Assembly (NCBI RefSeq): GCF_024199795.1
Contig: NZ_JANADK010000001.1
Span: 2,542,001 to 2,606,000, forward strand
Length of the DNA stretch: 64,000 nucleotides
Source of the DNA: Bradyrhizobium sp. CCGB01
GTDB lineage: Bacteria; Pseudomonadota; Alphaproteobacteria; Rhizobiales; Xanthobacteraceae
Reading direction: 5' to 3'
Part shown: positions 26,965 to 34,655 of the stretch, piece after piece
How the letters are laid out: each line of letters starts with the position of its first letter
Position numbering within the stretch: position 1 is the stretch's first letter
Translations under genes and position numbers: made by a program
Notes under the pieces: model-generated
The model's input: the letters and a program-made list of their open reading frames with translations, nothing else
Database searches by the model: none
Told to the model about the DNA's origin: nothing

Positions 26965-28412
26965 GCCGTGGTCCCATCAAATCATGGATCCCGAATCGAT
27001 ATCAATCCGTTTCGTCCGCTGCTGAGATGCCTCAAATGTATTGCATTCAGAAGCGCGACTTTGCTTGGTCGGCGTCATCATGATCGTGACGCCGACTCCA
27101 ATCAAAAACGGAATCTCCTGACGCGGGTCACTTAATCCAGGCCGAGAGCCTTCTCTTCTTTTAATCTCTCACTTGAGGTAACACGTGGGTACTTTTCGGA
27201 CGCGCTGGCGATATGCTGGAAGCGAAGCGCTTGAGGAGCTTCACTTCTGCGTCGAAGACGGAACGAGCGGTCCTATTCAAACCGGGGTATATCGGCGGCC
27301 CTCGCTTAAAAGAACGCATTCGAAATCCACCGAGCAAATGAATTATGCCTTTCTAGCCTATGGCAAGATCCGGTCCTTGCCGAAAAGAATAAGTGTCTGC
27401 CGTCGATCTTCCGCGGCACCGTACGGCATTGTTGCCCTCATGAAATCCGTACCCATCTCGGCGACAGCCGTCAGCCCCAGACTTCGGGCGTGAATTGAAT
27501 TTGCTGAAGACGTTCGCCACGCCTGCAAAGAAGCCCCCGGAGGGAACCGGTAGCGCGGCGCCCCCAGCGGCGGCTACGGCATGCCTCACCGCTTCCGGCG
27601 TCTCGGCGATGTATTGGATCTTATCGGAAGTATAGAGCGCCGACTGTGCAGCGAGCGGATGCCCACTCACGAGACGTACTGGTCCCCGAGAAGCCGTTCC
27701 ATTGAACCGGACAGGTTTGTCGCTCGGCAGAGTGAGCTCGCCAATATGGCTGTTTTCGGCCTTCACGACGGTGCTCGAATCTTCGACGACGAACTGCAGA
27801 CCGGGATGGTCGATCCGGCATTTGGCATTGGCTTCGGTTGACTCCTCGGGATAAGCGTCGCGCATGCGCGTGCACTACCTTTGTCGTCGCGCAGATTTGC
27901 GCAGATCGGCGCATTGAACGGGAGATGATCGGACTTGACCGGCGAGGGTGCAGTCCTCATCGGGCTGTCTCGACCAAGCACAACCATCTCGGCCTGCTCC
28001 ACTCAGCCGCGGCGGAGCGGCGTTATCTTGATCATTTCTTCGGTGACAATACCGCCCTTTGCAACCGACTGTTTCTCGTTCTGCGCCGAATCGTGTCCAG
28101 CCCTGTTCATCACAAGCGAGATACGCCACGTCTTCTCCCGAGATTGCGGTTCAGCACGCGACGCACGTGGCCTCGTTGATGGCTTGATCTGGCCGAAGAC
28201 CGGCTTCGCCTCGATCGTCTGAGCCGCAACGCCGTTGATGCGACTTTCTTCCCCTGGGCTTCGCCCATTCCTCGCGAGGCAAGAAAGTCGCCACAACGAC
28301 GTCCTCCGCTGCGCTACGGCCCGCGAGCGGGTGCGTCGCCGATCGTCCTCGGCCTGCAGATCGCCATCGAGGCCGCGGTGGTCGCGGGCTCGAAACACAA
28401 CAGGAGAGTGAC
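26965..28412. other. Decayed gene-poor stretch before DUF736
   Basis: About 1.4 kb with no intact gene that I can support. A 170-codon open frame at 27353-27865 (minus) has no recognised content. The only clear relic is a broken DUF736 copy at 27838-28050 (minus). The last 250 bases are GC-rich leader text before the intact DUF736 gene. The stretch looks like eroded backbone at the right border of the cargo block. Confidence 0.5.
27838..28050 (-). pseudogene. Decayed DUF736 copy, reversed
   Basis: Reading leftwards, one frame gives DHLPFNAPICANLRDDKG (27930 to about 27880) against DDPSFNAPIYANLFDDEG of the intact DUF736 protein. The frame before it gives RRNDQDNAAPPRLSGAGRD and CAWSRQPDED against the SNDNAPSHRIYVGRAE and AAWSKRSEE part. 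The pieces are in the right order but in different frames and with many changes. So a second DUF736 gene existed here in opposite orientation to the intact one and has decayed. Confidence 0.6.
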
Positions 28413-28733
28413 ATGGCTAACATCGGTTCTTTCAAGAAGGTCGGCAACGAATTCCAGGGCGAGATCGTGACCCTGAGCCTGAAGGCCAAGGGCGTCCGCA
28501 TCGTCGCCGAGACCAACCGATCCAACGACAACGCTCCCAGCCACCGCATCTATGTGGGTCGCGCGGAGATCGGCGCGGCCTGGTCGAAGCGTTCCGAAGA
28601 GGGCCGCGACTACCTCTCGCTCAAGCTCGATGACCCCTCGTTCAACGCGCCGATCTACGCGAACCTGTTCGATGACGAAGGCGGTGAAGGCTACACCTTG
28701 CTCTGGTCGCGGCCGCGCAAGACCGGCGAGTAA
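28413..28733 (+). CDS. DUF736 family protein
   Basis: A 106-residue protein of family DUF736. It opens MANIGSFKKVGNEFQGEI and shows the family blocks SNDNAPSHRIYVGRAEIGAA and FNAPIYANLFDDEGGE. It is probably an OB-fold-like small protein; the family is found almost exclusively on alphaproteobacterial plasmids and ICEs, and its role is unknown. The ribosome site is aggagag just upstream. No fault is seen. It lies at the left edge of the regulation and replication block, convergent to an XRE repressor gene. Confidence 0.88.
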   Translation: MANIGSFKKVGNEFQGEIVTLSLKAKGVRIVAETNRSNDNAPSHRIYVGRAEIGAAWSKRSEEGRDYLSLKLDDPSFNAPIYANLFDDEGGEGYTLLWSRPRKTGE

Positions 28734-28749
28734 GAGCGCCCCACCAAGC

Positions 28750-28771
28750 CCCGCCCGGTCCGCCGGGCGGG
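28750..28771. terminator. GC-rich hairpin between convergent genes
   Basis: CCCGCCCGG (28750-28758) pairs perfectly with CCGGGCGGG (28763-28771) around TCCG, between the convergent DUF736 and XRE genes. It lacks a T run on either strand, so it is either a weak terminator or a structured mRNA end. Confidence 0.45.
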
Positions 28772-28796
28772 CGCTTCGCGGCCGGCCTGAAGGGGC

Positions 28797-29024
28797 TTAC
28801 GATTTGCTAAGCCGCGCAGCCTTTTTGAGCAGGTCCCCCGGTTCGACCCCCAATGCTTCAGCAATTTGTCCGAGCACGGTGACGCTTGCTGATACATCGC
28901 CGCGCTCGATGGCGCCGACGTAACGGGCGCTCAAACCCGCGCGCTCGGCCAACTCCTCCTGCGTCATTTGTAGATCGTGGCGTTTCCGACGCAGGTTCAC
29001 AGCCATGATCTCTTTGAGATCCAT
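28797..29024 (-). CDS. XRE-family HTH repressor
   Basis: A 75-residue protein made almost only of a Cro/CI-type helix-turn-helix: MAVNLRRKRHDLQMTQEELA, ERAGLSARYVGAIERGD, and SVTVLGQIAEALGVEPGDLL. It is the right size for a DNA-binding master regulator of the element. Two identical 13-bp palindromes 21-49 bases upstream of its start are probably its own operators and would also control the divergent DUF2285 gene. An in-frame Met at residue 7 is a possible shorter start. Confidence 0.87.
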   Translation of the reverse strand: MDLKEIMAVNLRRKRHDLQMTQEELAERAGLSARYVGAIERGDVSASVTVLGQIAEALGVEPGDLLKKAARLSKS

Positions 29025-29044
29025 GGCGATATGGGAACTGAGCC

Positions 29045-29073
29045 GGAACGATCGTTCTAGGAACGATCGTTCC
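29045..29073. promoter_or_regulatory. Twin palindromic operators
   Basis: The 13-mer GGAACGATCGTTC occurs twice, at 29045-29057 and 29060-29072, 15 bp apart centre to centre. Each contains the perfect palindrome GAACGATCGTTC. They lie between the divergent XRE and DUF2285 genes, the expected place for an autoregulatory operator pair. Confidence 0.8.
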
Positions 29074-29231
29074 TATTCGTGTCCGAACATGCTATCGAGC
29101 GTGGCGGCGCTACGCGCGCGACCGAACTCGGCCGCCGATCTACCGAACGAATATTCAGGATTCCAACGGGAAGCGGAGGTCTGGATTGCGACCAAACCAT
29201 GGCGTAGCTTATAGGCGTTCTAAAAGCGGGT

Positions 29232-29507
29232 ATGATGCAGAAGCCATCCCTAGATCCAGACGTAGCTGACAGTGCGCCGAACGAGCCGCTGCTGACGGCC
29301 TATGACGAACAGCATGTCGTCACATACATGCGCCTCCTGCAGGCGGAGGGCGAGGGGGCGGACTGGCGCGAAGTGGCTCGAGTAGTCTTGCATATGGACC
29401 CAGAGCGAGAGCCGGACCGTGCGCGGAGCGCATATCAGAGTCATCTTGCGCGCGCCAAATGGGTGACTGAGCAGGGCCGCCTATTGCGTGGCACCGCCTC
29501 CAAATAG
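29232..29507 (+). CDS. DUF2285-type small protein
   Basis: A 91-residue protein with the DUF2285-like core PLLTAYDEQHVVTYMRLLQA, ADWREVARVVLHMDPEREP, ARSAYQSHLARAKWV. Proteins of this type stand beside XRE regulators in many alphaproteobacterial ICEs and are thought to be DNA-binding or regulatory, possibly part of a frameshift-controlled activator in related elements. The start could be either of two adjacent ATGs (29232 or 29235). It is divergent to the XRE gene across the twin operators, so repression by that protein is likely. Confidence 0.75.
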   Translation: MMQKPSLDPDVADSAPNEPLLTAYDEQHVVTYMRLLQAEGEGADWREVARVVLHMDPEREPDRARSAYQSHLARAKWVTEQGRLLRGTASK

Positions 29508-29575
29508 AAGAAAAAAGCCGGCCGACGACTTGCATGCAGAACAATTTTCTTTTGCTAATCGGTGGTCATTCCGGT

Positions 29576-29589
29576 GCACCACGTGGTGC
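29576..29589. promoter_or_regulatory. 14-bp perfect palindrome
   Basis: GCACCACGTGGTGC is a perfect palindrome in the 165-bp gap before the DUF6499-DUF2285 gene, about 85 bases upstream of its start. It could be an operator for one of the small regulators here. It is unrelated in sequence to the twin XRE operators. Confidence 0.45.
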
Positions 29590-29672
29590 CAAACTAGGGG
29601 CTTCCTACAACCGCTTCGTTCATACCTATTGCGGCGCAATCGTTGTTAGCAGCGTGCAATGGGACGGAAGCA

Positions 29673-30444
29673 ATGCCTGAATTCGACTGGCGGTCGCCGG
29701 AATCCTACAAGAGCCTACAGAACGCCGAAATCACCGACATCGCCTGGGAATGTCTTCGCCGTAACGCGGACTATCGACGCGCCTATGAAGCGATGATCGC
29801 CAACAGCCCGGACGGCGAGGTGACCGAGGAATTCAGGAGGAAGTGGGGCATCTGCTTTCGCCCATGACCCGCAGAGGTCCTTCCAAGAGCAGACAATCTT
29901 TTGGGCGCCTGAGGTTCTAGCTGCGGTCGTTCCGGTCACCATAGTCTCGACTGCCGATCGCAGCTCGGCATCTCGGCCACTGCTCGACCTTGCAGCAGGT
30001 CAGGTGCGGCGCGCCGCCGACGGCTGGCACGCCGTGCTGCGCATCGGTGCAGTGGATCACCGTGTCTGGTCCAAGGACCCGCCGATGCTTGGCGCGTCAT
30101 ATGCAGCCGAATTGCCGTTTGACGGCGATTTGGAAGCGCGTACCTATGCAGCCCGACGGCTGTGGCGCGCGATGAATGGACGCGCATCCGGTCCAGCCTT
30201 TCGCCAATTATCCAAACAGCGGCGCGAACGCTTGAGCGCAGCCATCCGTGCGCTCGATGCTCACAGTGCCGGCGGTAGCTATCGCATCATCGCCGAAGCG
30301 CTGTTCGGCAAAAAACGCATCCCCGATCGTGCTTGGAAGACGCACGATCTGCGCAATCGAACGGTCCGCCTAGTGCAAGGTGGCCTCGCGCTGATGAGAG
30401 GTGGCTACCGCAAGCTTCTGCGGCCCGGGAGCAGGGACGAATAG
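29673..30444 (+). pseudogene. DUF6499-DUF2285 protein, frameshifted
   Basis: The first frame (29673-29867) encodes a DUF6499 domain: MPEFDWRSPESYKSLQNAEI, AWECLRRNADYRRAYE, and EEFRRKWGICFRP before a stop. One base on, another frame continues without a stop: HDPQRSFQEQTIFWAPEVL, then LDLAAGQVRRAADGWHAVLR and the DUF2285 domain SAGGSYRIIAEALFGKKRI to RPGSRDE at 30444. In related elements these two domains form one protein of about 255 residues. An extra C in tttcgcccatg (29860s) explains the break. The C-terminal part could restart at GTG 30004, so partial function is possible. Confidence 0.75.
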
Positions 30445-30487
30445 CCTCTGCGCTCAGGGGTATCGAAAATCGCCCCCTCGATATTCG

Positions 30488-30509
30488 GCATCCCCCTCCG
30501 AGGGGGTGC
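30488..30509. promoter_or_regulatory. Hairpin before the HTH gene
   Basis: GCA-t-CCCCCT (30488-30497) pairs with AGGGGGTGC (30501-30509) around CCG, with one bulged T, about 70 bases before the excisionase-like gene. It may end the upstream transcript or shape the leader. Confidence 0.4.
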
Positions 30510-30577
30510 TTCTCCATGATGACCGCACACACGCCGGCGCCGCCATTTACGGCGCGCGGTCATTCTGGAGTTCTCAA

Positions 30578-30859
30578 ATGCCCGATCCGATGGCCGGTCT
30601 ACCTCCGCGCTTTCTGCGTACACCGGAAGCCGCGCGCTATCTTGGCCTTTCCGGTCGCACGCTTGAGAAGCACCGCACGTACGGCACAGGGCCGACATAT
30701 CGCAAGATCGGCGGACGTGTCGTCTACGCCTTGGATGATCTGAAAGCGTGGGCCGACCGGGGCGCCAAGACGTCGACCTCCGACACCGGCAATGGGACGG
30801 TGCTGCCGGCCAAGAAGCATCCTGCGCTGCGCCCTTATGCCGGCCAGGAACGTCGCTGA
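30578..30859 (+). CDS. Excisionase/MerR-like HTH protein
   Basis: A 93-residue protein with a winged helix-turn-helix of the DNA-binding excisionase type (helix_turn_helix_17): PPRFLRTPEAARYLGLSGRT, LEKHRTYGTGPTYRKIGGRVVY, ALDDLKAWADR. Such proteins direct excision or activate replication genes on mobile elements. It sits 23 bases before repA in the same direction, so it probably regulates or is co-expressed with repA. The start at 30578 follows a ctggag ribosome site; the longer upstream open frame lacks family similarity. Confidence 0.82.
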   Translation: MPDPMAGLPPRFLRTPEAARYLGLSGRTLEKHRTYGTGPTYRKIGGRVVYALDDLKAWADRGAKTSTSDTGNGTVLPAKKHPALRPYAGQERR

Positions 30860-30881
30860 TCACCACGGAAGGACTGTGATC

Positions 30882-31763
30882 ATGCGGCGCAAACTCCATT
30901 CCGAGCGCGATCAGCTTGAGCTCTTTCGGGCGCTGCCCGGTGACCTTGCGCCCCGCGACGCGCAGGATTTGATGGCCTATCCGTTCTTTTCGCTGGCGAA
31001 GACCAAGCGGGTTGTGCCGATCGATTTCCGTGCGGGTGCGATCGCAATTCGTGTCGAAGCCGTGCCGGAACATGGCGTGGCGACTATCTGGGATGCAGAC
31101 GTTCTGATCTGGGCCGCCTCCCAGATTGTCGAAGCCCGTGACGCCGGCCTGAAGACGTCGCGCCTCATGGCAGCAACGCCATACGAGATTTTGACGTTTG
31201 TCGGCCGCGGCACCAGCGCGCGTGACTATGACCGGCTGAAGGCTGCTCTCGACAGACTTCAGTCAACGACCGTGCTGACGTCGATCCGTCAGCCGACAGA
31301 ACGGCGTCGGCATCGCTTCTCCTGGATCAACGAGTGGAAGGAGACGGCCGATGCAAATGGTCGCCCGTTTGGCCTCGAACTGATTCTGCCGGATTGGTTC
31401 TATGCCGGCGTCATCGATGACGCGCTCGTGCTGACGATCGATCGCGCTTACTTCGATCTGACGGGCGGACTTGAGCGCTGGCTCTACCGTCTCGTGCGCA
31501 AGCATGGCGGGCGTCAGGACGGCGGCTGGAGCTTTGACCTTGTGCACCTCCATGCCAAGTCCGGCATCCTCTCGCCGCTCAAACATTTTGCTTACGACGT
31601 GCGCCAGATCGTCCAGCGCCAGACATTGCCCGGCTATCAGCTCGTGCTCACGCGCGACCCAAACGGTACCGAGCGCCTGAACTTCGCTCCTATGCCTGTC
31701 GATCCCTTAACGGCCCACGTGCGCCGTCGCGGTCTCATTCCAAATTCGGAGGACAACCTGTGA
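30882..31763 (+). CDS. repA: Replication initiator RepA
   Basis: A 293-residue plasmid-type replication initiator (RPA family, TrfA-like winged helices). Typical blocks: RRKLHSERDQLELFRALPGD, QDLMAYPFFSLAKTKRVVPI, DADVLIWAASQIVEARD, and LYRLVRKHGGRQDGGWSFDL near residue 205. RepA binds iterons at an origin; three such direct repeats begin six bases after its stop. Many Rhizobiales ICEs carry this gene and can replicate transiently. The start at 30882 is the one that gives the family N-terminus. The stop codon runs straight into the iteron region. In related elements parA follows; here it is absent. Confidence 0.88.
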   Translation: MRRKLHSERDQLELFRALPGDLAPRDAQDLMAYPFFSLAKTKRVVPIDFRAGAIAIRVEAVPEHGVATIWDADVLIWAASQIVEARDAGLKTSRLMAATPYEILTFVGRGTSARDYDRLKAALDRLQSTTVLTSIRQPTERRRHRFSWINEWKETADANGRPFGLELILPDWFYAGVIDDALVLTIDRAYFDLTGGLERWLYRLVRKHGGRQDGGWSFDLVHLHAKSGILSPLKHFAYDVRQIVQRQTLPGYQLVLTRDPNGTERLNFAPMPVDPLTAHVRRRGLIPNSEDNL

Positions 31764-31768
31764 ATCAG

Positions 31769-31833
31769 CTCGTGCTATCGGGGACCGCAACCCTCGTGCT
31801 ATCGGGGACCCGATCCTCGTGCTATCGGGGACC
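31769..31833 (+). repeat. Three RepA iterons, probable origin
   Basis: The 18-mer CTCGTGCTATCGGGGACC occurs three times, at 31769-31786, 31793-31810 and 31816-31833, with centre spacing of 24 and 23 bp, about two helical turns. It follows repA directly, and A+T-richer DNA (31855-31935) follows in turn. This is the classical design of an iteron-controlled replication origin. Confidence 0.9.
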
Positions 31834-32192
31834 GGAATCGAGCTTAAGAGCTTGTTTCTCCGCGCTTTCCAGCCGCTCTAACTTTACTAACATACTGACA
31901 CTAACTTCTTGTTGTGAATCAGTACGTTGTGAACAAGTCGGCCGCGCGTGCAACGAGGATGCCTCATGCATCCACTCTCGCACGCGCAAAGCTTCGCTGC
32001 AATGCGATTCTTGTCGCCGCTGCACGCGCGCCAACGCGATCGCGCGCAAGTCTTCGCGATCACTGACGTCAACATCATCGCCTGATGCGCGTCACGTCCC
32101 TTTGGAGCCACGCGCTCGTCGAGGAGAACTCGCTAACATCCGTGGTTGGCACGACGGCCACCACAAGCCGGAATCTGGAGAATGGGCGGTCA
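31834..32192. other. Origin-side gene-free stretch
   Basis: An A+T-richer part (about 31855-31935) may be the melting region of the origin. The remainder to 32192 has no gene I can support. A partition gene is usual here in related elements, but I found no ParA motif in any frame. Confidence 0.5.
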
Positions 32193-33524
32193 GGCTAACC
32201 AGCGCCGTGCTTGATGGCTTCAATGGTCTGCATGAAGCCGCCGGCAAGAAAAGTTGCGATCTCACCCAAATCCCCGTCTCCTCGGGAGACGCTGCTCCGC
32301 CTTGGCGGAAGGAGAAGGCGCGCGTGGAAGCGGCCGGGTCGCGGAGGCCCCTACATCGCCGCAGCGACCCGGCCGCGCTTGCCGCCGGCGCCAAACCGGA
32401 ACGTGGTGCCACTACTCCAGATCTTGTGCAGCAGCACGGCGAGCGCACGCGCCACGGCCGTCGCGGCGCGCTTCAGACCCTTCTTCCTGGCGAGCCGCAG
32501 GCCCCACAGCCGCAGCTTAAAGTTCTTCGGAATGCGCGTGAGAATCGCGATCGCGGCCTCATACAGCATCGCCCGCGTCAGCTCGTCACCGCATTTGGAG
32601 ATGCCCCCGATCCGGTCGGTCTGTCCGGATTGGTGGCGCCGTGGCGTCAATCCAAAATGCGCGCCGACGTTGGTCGACTTCCTGAATCGGGCCGGATCGT
32701 CGACAGTTGCGGGGAATGTCAGCGCCACCAGCGCGCCGACACCGGGCACGGTCATCATCCGCCGCACTGCATTGTCGCTGCGCGCTGCCGCCAGCGCCAG
32801 GCGGTGCGGTTTTGCCAGCTGCAGCCGCATCGCCTTGCGAGCGTCCAACAATGGCGCCGCAATCGCTTCCAGCTGCTTCTTTCCGGCCACGATCTCGCGC
32901 ACGCGCCCATCAAAACGGCCGACCGAGATCTCGCCGACTTTGAGGCCAAACGGGCGCAGCAGGCCGCGGATCATGTTCTCAATGTCCAGCACCTTGCCGA
33001 GCAGCGCCTTGCGCCCCACCAGCAGCGCGCGCAGCGTTTGCGCGCCTTCCGACTTGACGTGCACCGCGCGGAACCAGCCGGTCCGCATCATCTGGGAGAT
33101 AGCTTTGGCGTCGTTCCGATCGGTCTTGTTCAGCATCGCGATCAGCGCCGCCTTGGCATGCCGGGTTTCGATGCAGATCACGGGGAGGCCCTTGTCGCTG
33201 AGCGCCGTGAACAGCCAGGCAGAGTACGAGAACGCTTCCAGCCCGACGCGCTTGAGCTGCACGCCCCATTCCGCCAGGAACAGCTCGATCGCGTCCGGAT
33301 CGGTCGCGAGTTTTGCTTCCCGGACCACCTTGCCGTCGCCATCCACCACGCAAATATTCGTCGCCTCCAGCGACACGTCGAGCCCTGCATAGAAGTCCAT
33401 CATGCGCCTCCGCCGCCGATCGCCGGAGCGCACCACGCCCTCCGCCCGCGAATCGTTTCAGAGAGACATCATCGCCAAGCCGCTGCCGGTGAGGGGTCAC
33501 AAGTCAGTACCCCGGCTAACCAGA
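32193..33524 (-). mobile_element. IS110-family element (copy 2), about 1.32 kb
   Basis: The 10-mer GGCTAACCAG occurs at 32193-32202 and at 33515-33524, bracketing the transposase gene and its non-coding ends. This is where one expects the ends of an IS110 element: short core repeats and no long inverted repeats. Joining the outer flanks restores one copy. The exact ends within the repeats are not determined. Confidence 0.65.
32351..33403 (-). CDS. IS110-family transposase (copy 2)
   Basis: A 350-residue DEDD transposase. It begins MMDFYAGLDVSLEATNICVV, then shows RVGLEAFSYSAWLF, NKTDRNDAKAISQMMRTGW, TVPGVGALVALTFPATV, and the C-terminal GLTPRRHQSGQTDRIGGISK block with GLRLARKKG. Intact and of normal length. 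The start is taken at the ATG pair at 33403, because the preceding 11 codons (VRSGDRRRRR) are not part of the family. It lies where parA is usually found in relatives, so insertion followed by deletion may have removed it. The non-coding flank at 33404-33514 is a candidate for its bridge RNA. Confidence 0.92.
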   Translation of the reverse strand: MMDFYAGLDVSLEATNICVVDGDGKVVREAKLATDPDAIELFLAEWGVQLKRVGLEAFSYSAWLFTALSDKGLPVICIETRHAKAALIAMLNKTDRNDAKAISQMMRTGWFRAVHVKSEGAQTLRALLVGRKALLGKVLDIENMIRGLLRPFGLKVGEISVGRFDGRVREIVAGKKQLEAIAAPLLDARKAMRLQLAKPHRLALAAARSDNAVRRMMTVPGVGALVALTFPATVDDPARFRKSTNVGAHFGLTPRRHQSGQTDRIGGISKCGDELTRAMLYEAAIAILTRIPKNFKLRLWGLRLARKKGLKRAATAVARALAVLLHKIWSSGTTFRFGAGGKRGRVAAAM

Positions 33525-33681
33525 AATCCTTCGGATTTCTTCTAACGGACCAGGCCGAAAGCCGCGTCGGTGGCGCTCGGCAACGGCCGTCCGATAGGCC
33601 AGCCTGCGTTTGCAGGCGGTACACACTGTCCACCGAGCCCCAGGCTCACGGCCGCCAGCTCCAGCGTTGGGGAGCCGCCGC

Positions 33682-34146
33682 ATGACCGATTTCACCGAAG
33701 TGGAAGTGTTGTGGCTCGAGAAGCGCATCGAGAACCGCATTCGGTTCGGTCGCGTCGTAGAGGAAAGAAAGCTCGATCGTCACCGGCGTGTCCTGTCATT
33801 TGCACCGGGCGGCATCTTTGCTTTCGTCCGTTGGACCTCCAACGACTTTGGCACAATCATTTCGCGGATCGACATCCTGCGCGCGGTCGCACCGGGACAG
33901 CGCTGTTCGACTGTACCGTATGTGGCACCCGGCGGTGAGATTCTGCTGCGCCTGTCAGGCTGGCCGAAGGTCGAGCGCGTGCTGCAGATGATCGATGCCA
34001 TTGAGGCGCTCGGCATCGATCCGGTTGATGTTGCGCCTGATCATTGGCATCACGTTCATAACCGCCTGTCCGTCAACGAGAACCCGCGCCAATATACGAA
34101 AGCGCGCCACCAGGCCTGGCTTCATCGCCAAAAGGTGATGCGATGA
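33682..34146 (+). CDS. DUF2840 family protein
   Basis: A 154-residue protein of family DUF2840: LEKRIENRIRFGRVVEERKL, RRVLSFAPGGIFAFVRW, NDFGTIISRIDILRAVAPGQ, and NPRQYTKARHQAWLHRQKV. The family is confined to the transfer regions of alphaproteobacterial conjugative elements; function unknown. It overlaps traF by ATGA. The start at 33682 has a ggggag ribosome site. It is the first gene of the transfer region after the second IS110. Confidence 0.86.
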   Translation: MTDFTEVEVLWLEKRIENRIRFGRVVEERKLDRHRRVLSFAPGGIFAFVRWTSNDFGTIISRIDILRAVAPGQRCSTVPYVAPGGEILLRLSGWPKVERVLQMIDAIEALGIDPVDVAPDHWHHVHNRLSVNENPRQYTKARHQAWLHRQKVMR

Positions 34147-34655
34147 CGGGCCGCCTAGTGATGCTGGCCGCGGCGTTTGGGGTCGCTGCCGCGCTCGTCG
34201 CGACGATCGTTCTGGAGCCGCTTCCGCTTTACATCTGGAACGCATCCGCGAGCGTGCCAATCGGTCTCTACAGCCTCCGACCGGCGGACCAATTCCAAGT
34301 CACTGAGTTGGTCGCGGTGCAGCCGCCGGAGCCGCTAGCGACCTTCCTCGACCTTAACGGCTATTTGCCCATTGGCGTCCCCATGCTGAAGCGCGTGCTT
34401 GCCCTTCCAGGGCAGACCGTTTGCAGAACCGGCATCACGATTTCCGTCGATGACGTGGCGGTGGGCGAAGCGAAGGATCGCGACGGACGCGGGCGGCAAT
34501 TGCCGAAATGGCAGGGCTGCCGCGTGGTCGGTGATGGCGAGCTGTTTCTGATGAACTGGCAGTCCGACAACTCCCTGGATGGCCGATATTTTGGATTCTT
34601 GCCTGCTTCGGCAGTGATCGGCCGTGCGCTGCCGGTGTGGACGTGGGAGGAGTGA
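34143..34655 (+). CDS. traF: TraF, S26-type conjugal signal peptidase
   Basis: A 170-residue inner-membrane protease of the S26 family. After an N-terminal membrane helix comes the nucleophile Ser in NASASVPIGLY and the general base Lys in MLKRVLALPGQ, then the family box DGELFLMNWQSDNSLDGRYFG. TraF processes and cyclises pilin (TrbC) in RP4-type transfer systems, which fits trbC at 42.9 kb. It is coupled to DUF2840 (ATGA) and to the lytic transglycosylase (GTGA). Confidence 0.9.
   Translation: MTGRLVMLAAAFGVAAALVATIVLEPLPLYIWNASASVPIGLYSLRPADQFQVTELVAVQPPEPLATFLDLNGYLPIGVPMLKRVLALPGQTVCRTGITISVDDVAVGEAKDRDGRGRQLPKWQGCRVVGDGELFLMNWQSDNSLDGRYFGFLPASAVIGRALPVWTWEE

Noticed and set aside
27353..27865. 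Open frame of 170 codons on minus
   Set aside because: No domain recognised, no ribosome site, overlaps the decayed DUF736 text. I leave it as part of a decayed stretch.
29576..29589. LuxR/TraR-type box
   Set aside because: The palindrome GCACCACGTGGTGC is perfect but shorter than and different from a tra box, and no LuxI/LuxR genes are near.
31834..33681. parA gene or fragment
   Set aside because: No P-loop KGGxGKT or other ParA motif in any frame on either side of the second IS110.
31760..33685. Open frame of 641 codons on plus across the second IS110
   Set aside because: It is the GC-rich antisense shadow of the transposase gene and iterons; no protein-like pattern.
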